The notes: generated by a model from the sequence alone, not told the origin. Shown: positions 1 through 6,047, counted from the first letter of the stretch. The stretch is DNA of 8,577 nucleotides from Hyphomicrobiales bacterium (GCA_013812985.1 JACCSN010000135.1:1-8577), one strand, 5' to 3'. Numbers and translations: made by a program.

Positions 1-1
1 A

Positions 2-28
2 CTTGAGCCGGAACTTGAGAGGTCTTGA
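2..28 (+). CDS. 3' end of an upstream gene (partial), possibly MotA/ExbB-like
   Basis: Only eight codons and a TGA are visible in this frame, reading LEPELERS. The stop directly abuts the ATG at 29, as expected for a translationally coupled gene pair. The other two forward frames stop at 4-6 (TGA) and just after the next gene's start. MotB-like proteins of the type encoded next usually lie downstream of a MotA/TolQ/ExbB-type channel gene, so that is the likely identity. This is inference from context, because the visible residues carry no family signal. Confidence 0.25.
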   Translation, partial: LEPELERS

Positions 29-1060
29 ATGGCGATAGCCCGCGCCCGGCGCTCCGTCCCCCGTATCGATTACTGGCCCGGTTTCGTCGATGCGCTGGCG
101 ACTCTCCTGCTGGTCTTCGTCTTTCTCCTGTCCATGTTCATCCTGGCGCAGTTCTTCCTCGGGCAGGAGGTGACGAACAAGGACACCGTGCTCGACCGGC
201 TGAACAACCAGCTTGCCGAATTGACCGAGCTTCTGGCGCTTGAGAAGGCCGGCTCGCGCGACCTGTCCGAAACCCTGGCGTCCCTGCAGGACAATCTGTC
301 GAGCACGGAGGGTCAGCGGGACCGGCTGCAGGCCCTCCTCGACAGCGAGGGCGCGGCTTCCGGCGCGGCGCAAGGCCAGATGGCGGTGCTGGAAGGCGAG
401 CTCGACAGCCAGCAGCAGGTGAGCCAGCGGGCGCTTGCCCAGGTTGAGCTCCTCAACCAGCAGATCGCGGCGCTCCGTCGCCAGATCGGCGCGCTTGAGG
501 AAGCCCTGGGCGCTTCGGAAAGCCGCGATCAGGAGAGCCAGACGCGCATCACCGACCTCGGCCGCCGGCTCAACGTGGCGCTGGCGCAGCGCGTGCAGGA
601 ACTGTCGCGCTATCGTTCCGATTTCTTCGGGCGGCTCCGCGAGATCCTGGCCGGGCGCTCCGACATCGAAGTGGTCGGCGACCGCTTCGTCCTGCCCGCC
701 GCGGTGCTTTTTCCGTCGGCCAGCGACGAGATCAATGATTCCTTCCGCGGCGAGCTCGACAAGCTGGGCGACGCGATCCTGCAACTGGAGCAGCAGATCC
801 CGCCGGAGATCAACTGGGTGATCCGCGTCGACGGCCACACCGACGCGAGGCCAACGCAGGAGGGCAGCCGTTTCCGCTCCAACTGGGACCTCTCGGCCGC
901 CCGCGCCATCGCGGTGGTCCGCTACCTGATCTCGCGCGGCATCGACCCGCAGCACCTGGCGGCGGCCGGGTTCGGCGAATACCAGCCGCTTGATCCGGCC
1001 GACACCGCAGAGGCGCTGGCCCGCAACCGCCGCATCGAGCTGAAGCTCACCGAGCGGTGA
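29..1060 (+). CDS. MotB/OmpA-like peptidoglycan-binding inner-membrane protein
   Basis: This 343-residue protein is built like MotB: a short N-terminal tail, one membrane segment, a stalk and a C-terminal OmpA-like domain. The membrane segment (about 16-43) starts YWPGFVDALATLLLVFVF. Asp21 in it sits where MotB and TolR carry the proton-binding aspartate. Residues 48-205 are rich in Q, E, L and A heptads and look like a long coiled coil. The OmpA-like domain (about 212-343) has VDGHTDARP (267-275), NWDLSAARA (285-293) and NRRIEL (333-338). These hold the Asp and Arg that bind diaminopimelate in the family. The start is supported by GAGAGG at 17-22, six bases before the ATG. It probably pairs with a MotA/TolQ-like channel encoded just upstream. 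Such pairs are annotated as flagellar motor or peptidoglycan-binding proteins; the long stalk and lack of flagellar neighbours argue for a non-flagellar, envelope-spanning proton-driven machine. The exact function is not known. Confidence 0.88.
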   Translation: MAIARARRSVPRIDYWPGFVDALATLLLVFVFLLSMFILAQFFLGQEVTNKDTVLDRLNNQLAELTELLALEKAGSRDLSETLASLQDNLSSTEGQRDRLQALLDSEGAASGAAQGQMAVLEGELDSQQQVSQRALAQVELLNQQIAALRRQIGALEEALGASESRDQESQTRITDLGRRLNVALAQRVQELSRYRSDFFGRLREILAGRSDIEVVGDRFVLPAAVLFPSASDEINDSFRGELDKLGDAILQLEQQIPPEINWVIRVDGHTDARPTQEGSRFRSNWDLSAARAIAVVRYLISRGIDPQHLAAAGFGEYQPLDPADTAEALARNRRIELKLTER

Positions 1061-1070
1061 GGGCGCGGTC

Positions 1071-1097
1071 GCATCGGAGGCGCCCGAGCGCCGGTGC
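1071..1097 (+). terminator. Possible hairpin terminator after the MotB-like gene
   Basis: Ten nucleotides after the stop codon a stem forms between GCATC (1071-1075) and GGTGC (1093-1097, one G-T pair), continued by GGCGC (1079-1083) and GCGCC (1088-1092). The loop is CCGA, and a GGA bulge lies on the left side. No T run follows, so if it terminates transcription it is not a classical intrinsic terminator. Confidence 0.3.
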
Positions 1098-1233
1098 GAA
1101 TTCAGTCAAATGGCGGGTGGCGCGGTAGGTCTCCATTATCCCAAGCCTGGGACCGAACTGGATTTTGTTCGACGGCTCTGCTTCAGCTTCGCCTCAGTCA
1201 GGTTGAACGTTTACCCAGCGGAGGCGGCCTGTC

Positions 1234-1440
1234 ATGCCAATCGAGCTTGAAGACGGCATTTTCCTCGCCGTCCAGAATGCCGCGCGGGACCGCTCCGTCC
1301 TCGACGTGCCAGGGATCTCGAAGCGACTCTCAAACAGGTTTCCGGATGCCGGCCTGACAAGAAAGACGATTGCCGACGAATTGATCCGGCGTGGAATCGA
1401 AGCGCGGGCCAATATCCTGATGGACAGCCGGGCTGGCTGA
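1234..1440 (+). CDS. Small protein of unknown function (68 aa)
   Basis: I do not recognise the family. GGAGG at 1220-1224, nine bases before the ATG, is a strong ribosome binding site. Codon third positions are mostly G or C, as in the neighbouring genes, and the protein has ordinary soluble composition: MPIELEDGIFLAVQ, then AARDRSVLDVPGISKRL, then LTRKTIADELIRRGIE. There is no signal peptide or membrane segment. The helical pattern with two basic patches (residues 18-35 and 41-54) could be a small DNA- or protein-binding fold, but no motif proves it. It stands alone, 173 bases after the MotB-like gene and convergent with the fasciclin gene. I found no convincing -35/-10 pair in front of it. 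The antisense frame over the same region (1194-1526) has no ribosome binding site and reads as an arginine-rich shadow. Confidence 0.62.
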   Translation: MPIELEDGIFLAVQNAARDRSVLDVPGISKRLSNRFPDAGLTRKTIADELIRRGIEARANILMDSRAG

Positions 1441-1494
1441 GTAGGTTCCCGGCGCCGGCGAACGTCTGTCGCCAAACGTCTCGGATCACGATAC

Positions 1495-1520
1495 GGGCAG
1501 CTCCTCGAACGGAGCTGCCC
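1495..1520. terminator. Perfect 10-bp hairpin between convergent genes
   Basis: GGGCAGCTCC (1495-1504) pairs perfectly with GGAGCTGCCC (1511-1520) around the loop TCGAAC. It lies between the 68-residue gene (+) and the fasciclin gene (-), where a two-way terminator would be placed. Neither strand has a T run after it, so termination strength is uncertain. Confidence 0.5.
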
Positions 1521-1572
1521 TGCCACGCCCGAGGGAGCCGGGACGCGGTATTTTCGGAGAAGCCGAAGCGGC

Positions 1573-2136
1573 TTACATCTTCGGCATCAGAACCCGGTCG
1601 ATCACGTGGATGACGCCGTTCGACTGGTTGACGTCCGCGATCGTCACCATGGCGGATTTGCCGCTCTCGTCGGTGATCACGAGCTGGTCTCCGTCCATCT
1701 GAGCCGTCAAGGCGTCGCCGCTCACCGTGGTCATGTTGACCGGGCCCTTCATCAGCTCGGCGCCGGACAGCTTCCCAGCCACCACATGGTAGGTGAGGAC
1801 ATGGGTCAGCATGTCCTTGCTCTCCGGCTTCAGAAGCGTGTCGACCGTGCCGGCCGGAAGGGCTTCGAAAGCGGCGTTGACGGGCGCGAAGACGGTGAAC
1901 GGCCCGTCGCCCTGCAGCGTCTCGACGAGGTCCGCGGCCTTCACGGCGGCAACAAGCGTCGTGTGGTCCTTCGAATTGACGGCGTTCTCGACGATGTTCT
2001 TGTCGGCGTACATCGGCGCGCCGCCGACGGTGACGGGCTCCTGGGCGAAAGCCGGCGCGACGAAGCCGAAGCCGCCGACGCTGAGCGCGGTGGCCATCAA
2101 AGCGGTGCGGATCGTGGTGGAAAGCATCTTTGTCAT
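1573..2136 (-). CDS. Secreted fasciclin (FAS1) domain protein
   Basis: The 187-residue protein begins with a clear Sec signal peptide: a basic start (MTKMLSTTIRTALM), a hydrophobic core and a likely cleavage after AFA at 29-31, leaving QEPVTVGG as mature N-terminus. A single FAS1 domain fills about 45-187. It shows the H1 motif FTVFAPVNAAF (80-90), the YHVVAGKL element (116-123) and the H2 motif GVIHVIDRVLMP (174-185). FAS1 proteins act outside the cytoplasm in adhesion or matrix contacts; the ligand of this one cannot be read from sequence. The start is fixed by AGGGAGA (2149-2143), six bases upstream of the ATG, and by the signal peptide. It lies 115 bases downstream of the ABC exporter gene on the same strand, so it could share its transcript or have its own promoter. 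I see no clear sigma70 or EcfG-type promoter in that gap. Confidence 0.93.
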   Translation of the reverse strand: MTKMLSTTIRTALMATALSVGGFGFVAPAFAQEPVTVGGAPMYADKNIVENAVNSKDHTTLVAAVKAADLVETLQGDGPFTVFAPVNAAFEALPAGTVDTLLKPESKDMLTHVLTYHVVAGKLSGAELMKGPVNMTTVSGDALTAQMDGDQLVITDESGKSAMVTIADVNQSNGVIHVIDRVLMPKM

Positions 2137-2251
2137 TTTTGGTCTCCCTGCCGACCCCTTCTGGGGCGCATGCAGGGTCTACGGGGGGCGTCGCGGATTG
2201 GTTTTCGTCCCGACTTCACTTGCGCGTGAGCCGACCGCGAGCAGCCCGTTC

Positions 2252-4060
2252 TCAGCCGAAGCCTATGGCGTGCCGCGTCGCGCCCTCCTGCAATTGCAGC
2301 TCGGCGAAACGTGCGTAAAGTCCGCCGCGGGCGACAAGGCTCGCATGCCGGCCTTCCTCCACGATCCGGCCCTCATCCATCACGACGATCCGGTCGGCGC
2401 TCTTCACGGTCGCCAGGCGATGCGCGATGACGAGCGTGGTCCGGCCGGCCATCAGCGTCTCCAGCGCGGCCTGCACGGCCGTCTCGCTCTCCGCGTCGAG
2501 CGCGCTCGTCGCCTCGTCCAGGAGCAGGATCGGCGCGTCCTTCAGGACGGCGCGGGCAATGGCCACCCGCTGGCGCTGCCCGCCGGAAAGCGTGACGCCG
2601 CGCTCGCCGATCGCCGTGCCGTAGCCGTCCGGCAGCGCCGACAGGAATGCGTCGGCATGGGCGGCGCGGGCCGCCTGGCGCACGGCGGCCATGTCGGCGT
2701 CCCAATCGCCGACGCGGATGTTTTCCTCGGCGGAGAGCGCGAAGATCGTGGGATCCTGTGGGACGAGCGCCATCGCCCTGCGGAGCTCGATCGGGTCGGC
2801 GCGGCCAATATCGACCCCATCGACTTTGATCTCGCCCGATCGCGGATCGTAGAAACGCATCAGGAGCGCGAACAACGTCGATTTTCCCGCGCCGGAGGGG
2901 CCGACCAGCGCGACGTGCTCGCCGGGGCGCACGTGAAGCGTCACGCCATTCAGGACAGGCGGGCCCGTTTCCCGGTAGCTGAAGGAGACATTGTGAAAGG
3001 CGATCTCGCCGCGCGGCGGCGACGGCATTCGCACAGGATCCGAGGGCGCGGCGATCGCCGGCCTGGTCGCCAGCAACTCGGCGATGCGCTCGGTCGCGCC
3101 AGCCGCCTGGCTGACCTCCGCCCAGACCTGGCTGAGCTCCGCCAGCGCGCCGGCGGCGAAAATCGAATAGAGCACGAACTGCCCGAGCGTGCCCGGCGTC
3201 ATCTCGCCGGACAAGACGGAATGCGCGCCCAGCCAGAGCACCGCGACGACGCTGCCGAAGACGAGGAAGATCGCGAAGGCGGTCAGCATCGCCCGCGTCG
3301 CCGTGGCGCTCCGGGCGGCCTTGCAGGCCGCTTCCACCTGCGCCGCGAACCGCCCGATCGCGCTGGTCTCCAGCGTGAACGCCTGGATGGTCCGCACGCC
3401 TCCGACCGCCTCGGCGGCAAAGGCGGAGGCGTCCCCCAGCCGGTCCTGGGCGAGGCGAGACTTCCGGCGGACGTTGCGGCCGAAGCCGACGATCGGCAGC
3501 ACGATCAAAGGAATGACGAGAAGAATGAGGCCCGACAGCCGCGGGCTGGTGACGACCATCATGGTGGAGGCGCCAAAAAACAGCACGAGATTGCGCAGCG
3601 CGATGGAGGCGCTTGCTCCCACGGCGGATTTGATCTGGGTGGCGTCGGCGGTCAATCTGGAGACGATGTCGCCCGACCGCGCGCTGTCGAAAAAGGCGGG
3701 CGACAGCCTCATCAGGTGGGCGAAGACGTCGCGGCGGAGATCGGCGACGATGCGCTCGCCCAGTGTGGTGACCAGGTAAAAACGGGCTGCGCTCGCCAGG
3801 GCGAGAAAGCCTGCGAGCCCGATCAGCGCGACGAAGCTCCGGTTCACGAAGGCGGCGTCGGAATCGGAAAAGCCGACATCGATCATGGCGCGGATCGCCA
3901 GCGGCACGGCGAGCGTGGCGAGCGCGGCGGCGACCAGCGCGCCAACCGCCGCCAGCGCGCGGAGCCGATAGCGCTCCAGATAAGGGGCGAGCACGGCGAG
4001 GGCGCGGAGCCGCTGCGGCGGGGCGGCGCGGCTCGGGGTCAAGCGGGAGAGGAGAGCCAT
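2252..4060 (-). CDS. ABC exporter half-transporter, fused permease and ATPase (MsbA/ABCB type)
   Basis: From the ATG at 4060 the protein has 602 residues, the usual length for a bacterial exporter half-transporter that works as a dimer in the inner membrane. The permease part (about 20-320) has six hydrophobic spans, seen most clearly near 35-58, 76-96, 150-195 and 265-315. The ATPase part (about 350-590) is complete: A-loop Tyr362, Walker A GPSGAGKST (387-395), Q-loop Gln435 in LVPQDP, signature LSGGQRQR (491-498), Walker B ILLLDEAT (511-518) with Glu516, D-loop SALD and H-loop His547 in IAHRLA. All catalytic residues are present, so it should be active. The substrate (lipid, drug or peptide) cannot be told. 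The open frame runs upstream to 4249, but that extension is arginine- and proline-rich, crosses the rpmE promoter and lacks membrane-protein character, so I start at MALLSRLTPSRAA. No good ribosome binding site precedes 4060, so the exact start is less certain than the gene. It is divergent from rpmE. Confidence 0.93.
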   Translation of the reverse strand: MALLSRLTPSRAAPPQRLRALAVLAPYLERYRLRALAAVGALVAAALATLAVPLAIRAMIDVGFSDSDAAFVNRSFVALIGLAGFLALASAARFYLVTTLGERIVADLRRDVFAHLMRLSPAFFDSARSGDIVSRLTADATQIKSAVGASASIALRNLVLFFGASTMMVVTSPRLSGLILLVIPLIVLPIVGFGRNVRRKSRLAQDRLGDASAFAAEAVGGVRTIQAFTLETSAIGRFAAQVEAACKAARSATATRAMLTAFAIFLVFGSVVAVLWLGAHSVLSGEMTPGTLGQFVLYSIFAAGALAELSQVWAEVSQAAGATERIAELLATRPAIAAPSDPVRMPSPPRGEIAFHNVSFSYRETGPPVLNGVTLHVRPGEHVALVGPSGAGKSTLFALLMRFYDPRSGEIKVDGVDIGRADPIELRRAMALVPQDPTIFALSAEENIRVGDWDADMAAVRQAARAAHADAFLSALPDGYGTAIGERGVTLSGGQRQRVAIARAVLKDAPILLLDEATSALDAESETAVQAALETLMAGRTTLVIAHRLATVKSADRIVVMDEGRIVEEGRHASLVARGGLYARFAELQLQEGATRHAIGFG

Positions 4061-4123
4061 CGGGCGGAGAAGGACCAAAGATCGGCGCCGGGCGCAAGCG
4101 GAGCTGAAGTCACGGCCGCCGCC

Positions 4124-4152
4124 TTGATGCCGAGAAGGCGCTCCTGTATAGA
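4124..4152 (+). promoter_or_regulatory. Sigma70-type promoter for rpmE
   Basis: TTGATG (4124-4129) and TATAGA (4147-4152) are separated by exactly 17 bases and point toward rpmE. The predicted transcript would start near 4159 and carry a leader of about 95 nt. On the opposite strand the same spot reads TATACA (4150-4145), a good -10 hexamer facing the ABC gene, although its -35 region is poor. Confidence 0.55.
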
Positions 4153-4161
4153 GCCTCGGCA
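4128..4161. repeat. Inverted repeat around the rpmE -10 element
   Basis: TGCCGAG (4128-4134) and CTCGGCA (4155-4161) are perfect inverted arms. Inside them GCTC (4140-4143) and GAGC (4151-4154) form a second symmetric pair around CTGTATA. The left arm touches the -35 box, the right arm covers the predicted start point, and the -10 lies in the middle. This could be an operator for rpmE and possibly for the divergent ABC gene. No known regulator motif was recognised. Confidence 0.4.
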
Positions 4162-4253
4162 GCGGGCGTGCGAGCGGCCGACGTTTTTCCATGGCCGTCG
4201 ACGCTTCCTCCTGAGGGGACCCTCCGGCCCGGCTCCAGAATCGAGACAAGACG

Positions 4254-4478
4254 ATGAAGAAAGAGATCCATCCCGATTACCACACGATCAAGGTGGTGAT
4301 GACCGACGGAACCGAATACATGACGCGGTCAACCTATGGCGCCGAGGGCGACACGCTGCATCTCGATATCGACCCGAAGACGCATCCGGCCTGGACCGGC
4401 GGCGGCCAGCGGCTCCTGGACCGCGGCGGCCGCCTGTCCCGCTTCAAGAACAAGTTCGATACATTCTTGGGGTCTTGA
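4254..4478 (+). CDS. rpmE: 50S ribosomal protein L31 (bL31)
   Basis: The 74-residue protein has the L31 signature from end to end: [19 protein letters not shown], then [20 protein letters not shown] and [15 protein letters not shown]. It is a component of the large ribosomal subunit near the subunit bridge. There is no cysteine at all, so this is a zinc-independent form of L31, as is usual in Alphaproteobacteria, and not the CxxC-bearing zinc form. The length is normal. The Shine-Dalgarno match is weak (GAGA, about 4243-4246), but conservation starts at this ATG. A promoter with a 17-base spacer lies about 100 bases upstream. The next gene on the same strand starts 78 bases downstream. Confidence 0.96.
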   Translation: MKKEIHPDYHTIKVVMTDGTEYMTRSTYGAEGDTLHLDIDPKTHPAWTGGGQRLLDRGGRLSRFKNKFDTFLGS

Positions 4479-4556
4479 TTCGAGCTCCGCGGACGCGCTG
4501 CGAGCGACGACCGGCGTGACTTGATGTCGCCGGGCTTCGACACGGAAAGCCAGCCG

Positions 4557-4913
4557 ATGCGGTTGAAGGAAGTCGAGCGCCCTGACTTCGAAGAGGACCA
4601 GGACCTTTTCGAGTTTGCGAATCTTTACCCCCGAACCACGGGCTTGCCGCGCACGGTCTGGGTCAGCCCAAAACGCCTGGCGCGGCATGACGTGCGCGTG
4701 AAAGTCTCGATGGTCCCCGGCGACCGCGTGGACGCCGAGAACACCGCCATTGTCGGCGTGCGGCCCCTCCCTTCTTTGCTGCACGGCGAACTTCGTCCCG
4801 AAGACTTGATCGCCGTCGTCAGCTGGGTGAGCCTAAACGCTCCGGCGCTGATCGAATACTGGGACGGCGGGATTGATACCGTCGAGCTTGTGACCCGCCT
4901 TCAAAGGGTTTGA
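4557..4913 (+). CDS. Conserved-looking hypothetical protein (118 aa)
   Basis: I cannot assign a named family with confidence. The protein is compact and soluble, without signal peptide or membrane segment. Its most distinctive parts are FEFANLYPRTTGLPRTVWVS (18-37), HDVRVKVSMVPG (44-55), AIVGVRPLPSLLHGEL (64-79) and a C-terminal IEYWDGGIDTVELVTRL (99-115), giving alternating strands followed by helices. Proteins with this NLYP..TGLP..VWVS and YW.G.IDT layout occur, as far as I recall, as uncharacterised small proteins in proteobacteria. I choose ATG 4557 because GGAAAG (4544-4549) lies seven bases upstream. ATG 4524 and TTG 4521 are in frame but have no ribosome binding site. It follows rpmE by 78 bases on the same strand and ends only seven bases from the 3' end of rcdA on the other strand, with no terminator between. 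Confidence 0.75.
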   Translation: MRLKEVERPDFEEDQDLFEFANLYPRTTGLPRTVWVSPKRLARHDVRVKVSMVPGDRVDAENTAIVGVRPLPSLLHGELRPEDLIAVVSWVSLNAPALIEYWDGGIDTVELVTRLQRV

Positions 4914-4920
4914 CCGGTCG

Positions 4921-5451
4921 TCACCCCCCCGCCCGGAGCGCCTCGGCGAGACCCTTCAGCTGCATGGTCACCGGATTGGCTGCCGCGTCCGGCACGACAT
5001 GGTCGAGGAGCGCGGCGTCGATGCGTTCCACCCGCTTCTGCAGGCTGAGCGAGCGCGAGACGAGCGCGCGGAAGCCTTCGGGCAGGTCGTCCCAGCCGAG
5101 GCCGTCGATCGCGGTTGAGGATCTCTCCAGGCGGATCTTCCGCTTCTCCTCACGCGCCCGGTCGGCGGTCATGTCGCCTTCGCGAACGGAGCGGTGCAGG
5201 AGCAGCCACGAGGCGAGCTGCATCAGCCGCGTGGTGAGGCGCATGGATTCAGTGGCGTAGACGATCGACGCCGGGCGGGGCAGCGCGCGCGCAGCGCCGC
5301 GGCCGGGCCCATCCAGATAGTCGGCCGTCTCCTCGACGAGCGTCATCCCGTCCTTGAACAGTGCTCGGAACGTGTCCGATTGCGCATAGGCGCGGCCGAA
5401 GGAGATCGGCTCCTTGCGATCGGTGCGGCGACGGGTGGGAATTTGGTCCAA
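4921..5451 (-). CDS. rcdA: RcdA / DUF1465 family, regulator of CtrA degradation
   Basis: The 176-residue protein matches the DUF1465 family, whose characterised member is Caulobacter RcdA. RcdA is an adaptor that works with CpdR and PopA to deliver the cell-cycle regulator CtrA to the ClpXP protease. The core shows ISFGRAYAQSDTF (16-28), LVEETADYLDG (38-48), YATESMRLTTRLMQLASWLL (65-84) and a basic EEKRKIRLE stretch (101-109), predicted as helices of the family's helical bundle. The start chosen is TTG 5451, with AAAGAG (5463-5458) six bases upstream. It gives a normal family length and puts the conserved part near the N-terminus. The frame stays open to an ATG at 5658, but that would read through a strong terminator hairpin and add 69 unconserved residues. 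A GTG at 5484 lacks a ribosome binding site. The gene appears monocistronic. I see no clear promoter in the 125 bases between the terminator and the start. Confidence 0.85.
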   Translation of the reverse strand: MDQIPTRRRTDRKEPISFGRAYAQSDTFRALFKDGMTLVEETADYLDGPGRGAARALPRPASIVYATESMRLTTRLMQLASWLLLHRSVREGDMTADRAREEKRKIRLERSSTAIDGLGWDDLPEGFRALVSRSLSLQKRVERIDAALLDHVVPDAAANPVTMQLKGLAEALRAGG

Positions 5452-5576
5452 GGGCAACTCTTTCCGCCTGACGAGGGGATACACAGTTGCGCGGAAACAG
5501 GGATCGCGCCCGCGCTCAAGGCCGGCACTGTTGCGCGGCGGAGCGGGCGCTTCAACCAAATCGTTACGAAATGGTG

Positions 5577-5603
5577 AAAAAAGAGCCGCTGAGGAGCGGC
5601 TCT
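5577..5603 (-). terminator. Rho-independent terminator
   Basis: Read on the minus strand, AGAGCCGCT (5603-5595) pairs perfectly with AGCGGCTCT (5590-5582) around the loop CCTC, and five further T residues follow at 5581-5577. The stem is nine GC-rich base pairs. It would end transcripts coming from DUF1192 or from the candidate small RNA, and it insulates rcdA. Confidence 0.85.
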
Positions 5604-5668
5604 GAGGGGGTAAACAGGGAGGCGTCAAACAGAGTGGGCAAGAGCCACTCGCGTCCATCGCTGGACGG
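5577..5668 (-). ncRNA. Candidate small RNA with three hairpins
   Basis: On the minus strand three perfect stems follow each other. The first is CGTCCA-GCGA-TGGACG (5667-5652), with a GNRA-type tetraloop. The second is GAGTGG (5650-5645) with CCACTC (5637-5632) around a seven-base loop. The third is the terminator (5603-5582) with its T run. Between the second and third lies an unpaired pyrimidine-rich linker (5631-5604) that contains CCTCCC, able to pair with Shine-Dalgarno sequences, and two TGTTT copies. No coding frame explains the region. The predicted start near 5666 follows from the GTTAAT -10-like hexamer (5678-5673) and the CtrA-like box. The layout is typical of trans-acting small RNAs in Rhizobiales. 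The alternative is a long structured 3' UTR of DUF1192, or an sRNA processed from it. Confidence 0.45.
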
Positions 5669-5689
5669 GATCATTAACACCCCTAAAGG

Positions 5690-5704
5690 TTAACACACCG
5701 TAAA
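5690..5704 (-). promoter_or_regulatory. Near-consensus CtrA box
   Basis: The minus strand reads TTTACGGTGTGTTAA, that is TTTA-N7-TTAA, one mismatch from the TTAA-N7-TTAA site bound by the cell-cycle regulator CtrA. The second half continues as TTAACC, also favoured by CtrA. It lies in the -35 position relative to the GTTAAT hexamer at 5678-5673, the usual placing for CtrA-activated promoters. Another TTAA is at 5674-5677. Binding is inferred from the motif only. Confidence 0.4.
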
Positions 5705-5730
5705 CGCACCAGCTTACCTCGATTATTTTC

Positions 5731-5922
5731 TCAGGACCGAAAGAACGAGTCCGCGGCTCGCCGGCTCTTCTCCTTTGCCTCCAGGTCGCGCTCCAGCCGC
5801 GCGATCTCGGCACGGTAGATCTCGATGCGGGCGCGCAGCTCCTCGATGGACAGCGTATCGAGAATTTCGTCGGGCGAAGCGGCCACGGGCTTCTTCGGGC
5901 GATCGTCGTCGCGCATGCTCAT
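5731..5922 (-). CDS. DUF1192 family small coiled-coil protein (63 aa)
   Basis: This is a typical DUF1192 protein in length and layout: a charged basic start (MSMRDDDRPKKP), then LDTLSIEELRARIEIYRAEI (21-40), and the family-like tail AADSFFRS (56-63). Residues 25-53 form a strongly charged amphipathic helix, likely a short coiled coil. No biochemical function is established for the family. The start at 5922 has AGAGGA (5934-5929) six bases upstream. ATG 5952 is in frame but adds ten unconserved residues and has no such site. ATG 5916 is a possible second choice. The gene is divergent from the quinone oxidoreductase. Its transcript can end at the terminator at 5603-5577, which would leave an unusually long 3' UTR of about 130 nt. 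Confidence 0.85.
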   Translation of the reverse strand: MSMRDDDRPKKPVAASPDEILDTLSIEELRARIEIYRAEIARLERDLEAKEKSRRAADSFFRS

Positions 5923-5960
5923 GAACCATCCTCTGGGGAACCGCCCCGGCATTCGCGGCC

Positions 5961-5990
5961 AGCATAATGCGGTGCGCGGTTCATTGTCAG
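5961..5990 (-). promoter_or_regulatory. Candidate promoter for DUF1192
   Basis: On the minus strand CTGACA (5990-5985) and TATGCT (5966-5961) are separated by 18 bases. Each hexamer resembles the sigma70 consensus. The predicted start near 5954 leaves a leader of about 30 nt before the ATG at 5922. Confidence 0.4.
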
Positions 5991-6047
5991 CGTCGGGAGT
6001 GTTAGGACCGTCGGCGGATGGCCTGGGCGCCTCCGGTGGAGATTCAC

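Noticed and set aside
1110..1247. 45-codon plus-strand frame before the 68-residue gene
   Set aside because: It has no ribosome binding site, a mixed composition and overlaps the better-supported start at 1234.
2373..4097. 574-codon minus-strand frame overlapping the ABC exporter
   Set aside because: It is out of frame with all ABC motifs and reads as an Arg/Pro/Gly-rich shadow.
4156..4188. TCGGC/GCCGA stem followed by five T residues in the rpmE leader (attenuator idea)
   Set aside because: The left arm lies at or before the predicted transcription start, so the stem would not form in the RNA, and it has only five pairs.
4061..4249. N-terminal extension of the ABC exporter to 4249
   Set aside because: The extension crosses the rpmE promoter and leader, is Arg/Pro-rich and has no match to exporter N-termini.
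1793..4519. Very long open frame on the plus strand (908 codons)
   Set aside because: It runs antisense to the fasciclin gene and the complete ABC exporter, and its product is an Arg/Gly/Asp/His-rich string without domains. It is an artefact of few stops in GC-rich DNA.
5452..5658. N-terminal extension of RcdA to the ATG at 5658
   Set aside because: It would translate through the terminator hairpin at 5577-5603 and make the protein 245 residues, far longer than the family.
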